A stretch of DNA of 54,798 bases from Marisalimonas marina. GTDB lineage: Bacteria; Pseudomonadota; Alphaproteobacteria; Puniceispirillales; Marisalimonadaceae. Positions 52,456-54,798 of the stretch are shown here, piece by piece. The stretch is taken from positions 1-54,798 of the forward strand of contig JAYPPH010000004.1 in the NCBI GenBank assembly GCA_038131365.1, given 5' to 3'. How positions within the stretch are numbered: the stretch's first letter is position 1; the number at the start of each line of letters is the position of its first letter. A program made the position numbers and the translations under genes. The notes below the pieces were generated by a model. It saw nothing but the letters and a program-made list of their open reading frames with translations, was not told the DNA's origin and ran no database searches.

Positions 52456-53178
52456 ATGAAAAATAATAAACCCCATTTTCTATTAGTGCATGGAGCATGG
52501 CACGGTGGATGGGTTTGGAAAGAAATGTCTGATTTGCTGAGATATCAAGGTTACAGTGTATCCTGCCCAACTCAAACTGGCTTGGGAGAAAGAAAACATC
52601 TAATTTCTTCTGATATCTCTCTAGAAGTATTTATAGAAGATATCGTAAATCATATAATTTCAGAAGATTTACATAATATTATACTTGTTGGACACAGCTT
52701 TGCTGGAAGTACCATAAGTGGCGTGGCTGATAGATTAAAAGATAGAATTAAACAATTAATTTATTTAGATGCTGTTATTTTATTAAACGGTCAGTCTCCT
52801 TTTGATATTGCACCCGATGAGGTGGTTAAAGAAAGAACTGCTCTTGCAGAAAAATCAGAAGGGAAACTATCAATTCCTCCGCCTAAAGCTGAAGCATTTG
52901 GCGTTTTTGATGTTAGAAAAGCCATAACCTTAGAAAGCAAATTAACACCACATCCAATAAGCACCTTTAGATCAAAATTGATTTTGAAGAATGAAGTTGG
53001 TAATGGATTACCTCTAAGTTATATTGTTTGTACTGATCCAATTTATAAATCTTTAGAGAGTTCAAGGCAGATTGTAAAAAAAATGAATTGGCCAATATTT
53101 GAATTAAAATCAGGTCATAATGCGATGTTTACACATCCACAGGAAACATTAAATTTATTAATGAAAATTTGTAAATAA
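52456..53178 (+). CDS. Alpha/beta hydrolase, esterase/hydroxynitrile-lyase-like
   Basis: A 240 aa alpha/beta hydrolase: FLLVHGAWHGGWVWKEMSDLL oxyanion region, the CPTQTGLGERKHL loop, the nucleophile elbow VGHSFAGS (S80 by count) and late His in KSGHNAMFTHPQE. The HGAWHGGWVW motif is that of plant-type methylesterase/hydroxynitrile-lyase-like bacterial hydrolases (pfam Abhydrolase_6). A TATAAT-like box at 52408-52413 lies in the intergenic region upstream. It is followed 17 bp later by the thiolase-like gene, suggesting a two-gene operon. Confidence 0.87.
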   Translation: MKNNKPHFLLVHGAWHGGWVWKEMSDLLRYQGYSVSCPTQTGLGERKHLISSDISLEVFIEDIVNHIISEDLHNIILVGHSFAGSTISGVADRLKDRIKQLIYLDAVILLNGQSPFDIAPDEVVKERTALAEKSEGKLSIPPPKAEAFGVFDVRKAITLESKLTPHPISTFRSKLILKNEVGNGLPLSYIVCTDPIYKSLESSRQIVKKMNWPIFELKSGHNAMFTHPQETLNLLMKICK

Positions 53179-53195
53179 TATTTTTGGAGAGAAAA

Positions 53196-54362
53196 ATGTC
53201 ATCATGTATTACAGGCTGGGCTCATAGTAAATTTGGAGTGAATTCAGAACAAACATCTGAAAATATGATTGCAGACGTTGTTGAAAAAGCTATTGAACAC
53301 GCAGAAATATCACCTAAGGAAATAGACGCTATTTTTGTTGGAACATTCAATAATGGCTTTCAAAAACAAGATTTTCACGGTGCATTGCCTGCGGTTTCAC
53401 AATCTGATTTGAGATACGTACCTGCAATGAGGGTAGAAAATGCATGTGCTACTGGTTCTGCAGCTATTCATACTGCGATGAATGCAATAGAGGCAAAAAA
53501 AGCTAAAACGACACTTGTTGTAGGTGTTGAGAAAATGACCGATGTATCTTCTGAAAGAGTTGGTGATATATTGCTAGGTGCCAGTTATAGACCAGAAGAG
53601 GGCGATACAAAAGGTGGCTTTACTGGCGTTTTTGCTACAATCGCAAAATCCTACTTTCAAAAATATGGTGATAAATCTGATATTTTGGCAAAAATTGCTG
53701 CAAAAAATCATGAAAATGGATGTGCAAACCCGTTTGCACATATGCAAAAAAAACTAGACTTCGAGTTTTGTAATTCCGTATCAGAAAAAAACCCATATGT
53801 AGCTGAGCCTTTAAGAAGAACTGATTGCTCTATGGTTTCTGATGGTGCTGCAGCTCTAATAATCCAAGATATTGATATTGCACTTTCTGCAAAAAGAGCG
53901 ATTGCGTTTAGATCAAGAAGGCATGTGAATGACATACTTCCTCTTAGTAAAAGAGAAAAAACTGAATTTGAAGGTGCACGTCAAGCATGGCAGCATGCTC
54001 TTCAAGATGCCAAGATAACCTTAGATGATTTATCATTTGTCGAAACTCATGATTGTTTTACGATCGCTGAGTTAATTGAATATGAAGCGATGGGGTTAAC
54101 TAAAATAGGTGAGGGCTATAAGGCCATTGAGGAGGGCTGGGTTCACAAAAATGGTAAATTACCTATAAACCCATCTGGAGGGCTTAAGTCAAAAGGGCAC
54201 CCTGTTGGTGCAACTGGAGTATCTCAACATGTTATGTCAGCAATGCAATTGACTGGTGAAGCAGGAGATATGCAAATAGGGAACGCTAACTTAGCTGGTA
54301 TCTTTAATATGGGTGGTGCATCTGTAGCTAATTATGTTTCAATATTAGAAAGAATAAGATAA
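53196..54362 (+). CDS. Thiolase family protein (SCPx/acetyl-CoA acetyltransferase-like)
   Basis: A 388 aa thiolase. Acyl-binding Cys C84 in VENACATGSAAIH, HDCF in VETHDCFTIAELIE, and the catalytic GGLKSKGHPVGATG His. The sequence is of the SCP-x/lipid-transfer thiolase type, with HDCF replacing the NEAF of degradative thiolases. The TTG at 53184 is open, but the ATG at 53196 with GGAGAG eight bases upstream is the start used. Downstream of the hydrolase; together they could act on acyl-CoA esters. Confidence 0.9.
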   Translation: MSSCITGWAHSKFGVNSEQTSENMIADVVEKAIEHAEISPKEIDAIFVGTFNNGFQKQDFHGALPAVSQSDLRYVPAMRVENACATGSAAIHTAMNAIEAKKAKTTLVVGVEKMTDVSSERVGDILLGASYRPEEGDTKGGFTGVFATIAKSYFQKYGDKSDILAKIAAKNHENGCANPFAHMQKKLDFEFCNSVSEKNPYVAEPLRRTDCSMVSDGAAALIIQDIDIALSAKRAIAFRSRRHVNDILPLSKREKTEFEGARQAWQHALQDAKITLDDLSFVETHDCFTIAELIEYEAMGLTKIGEGYKAIEEGWVHKNGKLPINPSGGLKSKGHPVGATGVSQHVMSAMQLTGEAGDMQIGNANLAGIFNMGGASVANYVSILERIR

Positions 54363-54427
54363 TTTAAAGACGAAAATAGAATAATGACGGTTTTAAATCT
54401 ATTGTTACTGGTTTAAGAGTCTATTAT

Positions 54428-54784
54428 TTAAATATAAAAATCTTTACGCCAGTTCTTTTTCAAATATCCATGTTCAATACCCCAGTTTTCTATTTCTTTA
54501 AGTTCTTTCCAAATTTCTCTTACTCGTTGAGCTCGGGCTTTTGCTTTTGCTTTTTCGATTTTTGTATAGCGACCATGTTTAGTATTAGCAGCTGCAACGC
54601 GCGCAAGACCGGCTTCTGTGCGAGGTCCTGTGCTTGCACCTCCGTGAATTCTACACCTACCAACAGGTAGTTTTGCAGGTCTCTGGCAAGGTGTCCCTTT
54701 TCTTGTTTTTGCTTCACATCTTTTCCCTGGCCAATTAGGACCAAAACGCCACGGAATTCCTTTTAATAGATTTTTGTATTTCAT
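54428..54784 (-). CDS. HGG-motif protein, probably mobile or phage-related
   Basis: A 118 aa basic protein. A CxxK zinc-like start (CEAKTRKGTPCQRPAKLPVGRCRIHGG, three Cys and one His) is followed by the signature HGGASTGPRTEAGLARVAAANTKHG and a Lys/Arg-rich helix. Homologues with H-G-G-x-S/x-T-G-P-R-T are found in phages and as multi-copy chromosomal genes; function is unknown and may involve DNA binding. The 54601-54660 segment is 58% G+C by direct count, far above its surroundings, suggesting horizontal origin. It lies at the right window edge with 14 bp upstream of its start. Confidence 0.8.
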   Translation of the reverse strand: MKYKNLLKGIPWRFGPNWPGKRCEAKTRKGTPCQRPAKLPVGRCRIHGGASTGPRTEAGLARVAAANTKHGRYTKIEKAKAKARAQRVREIWKELKEIENWGIEHGYLKKNWRKDFYI

Positions 54785-54798
54785 CTTATTACCATCAA

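Noticed and set aside
52364..52570. 68 aa minus-strand ORF overlapping the start of the hydrolase gene
   Set aside because: Antisense to the clear oxyanion motif of the hydrolase; no RBS and no coherent protein features.
54470..54670. Plus-strand ORF of 66 aa opposite the HGG gene
   Set aside because: Antisense to a gene with a clear family signature; Phe/Cys-rich translation is a shadow of Lys/Arg-rich codons.
1..54798. CRISPR array or long direct repeats
   Set aside because: No regularly spaced repeats of 20-40 bp were seen on reading through; only AT-rich homopolymers recur.

Overview
The window is a gene-dense, strongly AT-rich piece of a bacterial chromosome. It most likely comes from a free-living marine alphaproteobacterium with a small, streamlined genome. 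The evidence is the low GC, the short intergenic gaps, the many 1-20 bp gene overlaps, an elongator tRNA-Met of alphaproteobacterial type, the bcp / AsmA-like / tyrS neighbourhood, and the mix of urease, tartrate/malate-type dehydrogenase, CoA-transferase and glucosylglycerate genes. I cannot resolve the clade from sequence alone.

Layout. 1-4459: cell wall and translation (3' end of an amidase, PBP1A, release factor 2). 4461-9971: bcp peroxiredoxin, a large AsmA-like envelope protein, tyrS, a small alpha/beta hydrolase. 10184-13545: a sulfur module (cysE, cysteine desulfurase, ferredoxin, mnmA). 13557-16847: a VOC protein, tRNA-Met(CAT), a decayed stretch resembling truncated hemoglobin, two tiny envelope proteins, a flavoprotein and ppnP. 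16979-17944: three small genes. 17961-21797: a tight run of glycosyltransferase, MTAN-like nucleosidase, spore-photoproduct-lyase-like radical SAM enzyme, SDR and secreted rhodanese. 21815-22607: orphan pal with a small partner. 22608-22912: intergenic region with two large palindromes. 22913-27768: a HTH protein, a frameshifted SDR, and organic-acid enzymes (TtuC/DmlA-like dehydrogenase, NIPSNAP, FMN 2-hydroxyacid dehydrogenase, esterase). 27964-38214: a 10-TM metal exporter-like protein, a GAF protein, a dehalogenase-like hydrolase, DUF952, a GT4, GST, glycerate kinase, enoyl-CoA hydratase, lytic transglycosylase, nitroreductase and MFS. 38244-42064: a glucosylglycerate synthesis and phosphorolysis operon. 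41995-46933: a complete urease operon ureDABCEFG, convergent with and overlapping the former. 47012-54362: MBL hydrolase, class III CoA-transferase, MFS, nucleoside-recognition membrane protein, SDR, hydrolase, thiolase. 54428-54784: a GC-rich HGG-motif gene that looks foreign.

The parts connect in several places. Glucosyl-3-phosphoglycerate synthase, its phosphatase and a GH13_18 phosphorylase could form a cycle that stores and recovers glucose-1-phosphate and glycerate, and a glycerate kinase lies about 4 kb away. Urease supplies nitrogen next door. CysE, desulfurase, ferredoxin and MnmA form a plausible route from serine to tRNA thiolation. The most interesting uncharacterised unit is 17961-21797: its nucleosidase could clear 5'-deoxyadenosine made by the adjacent radical SAM enzyme. 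No CRISPR array, rRNA, IS element or complete prophage was seen.
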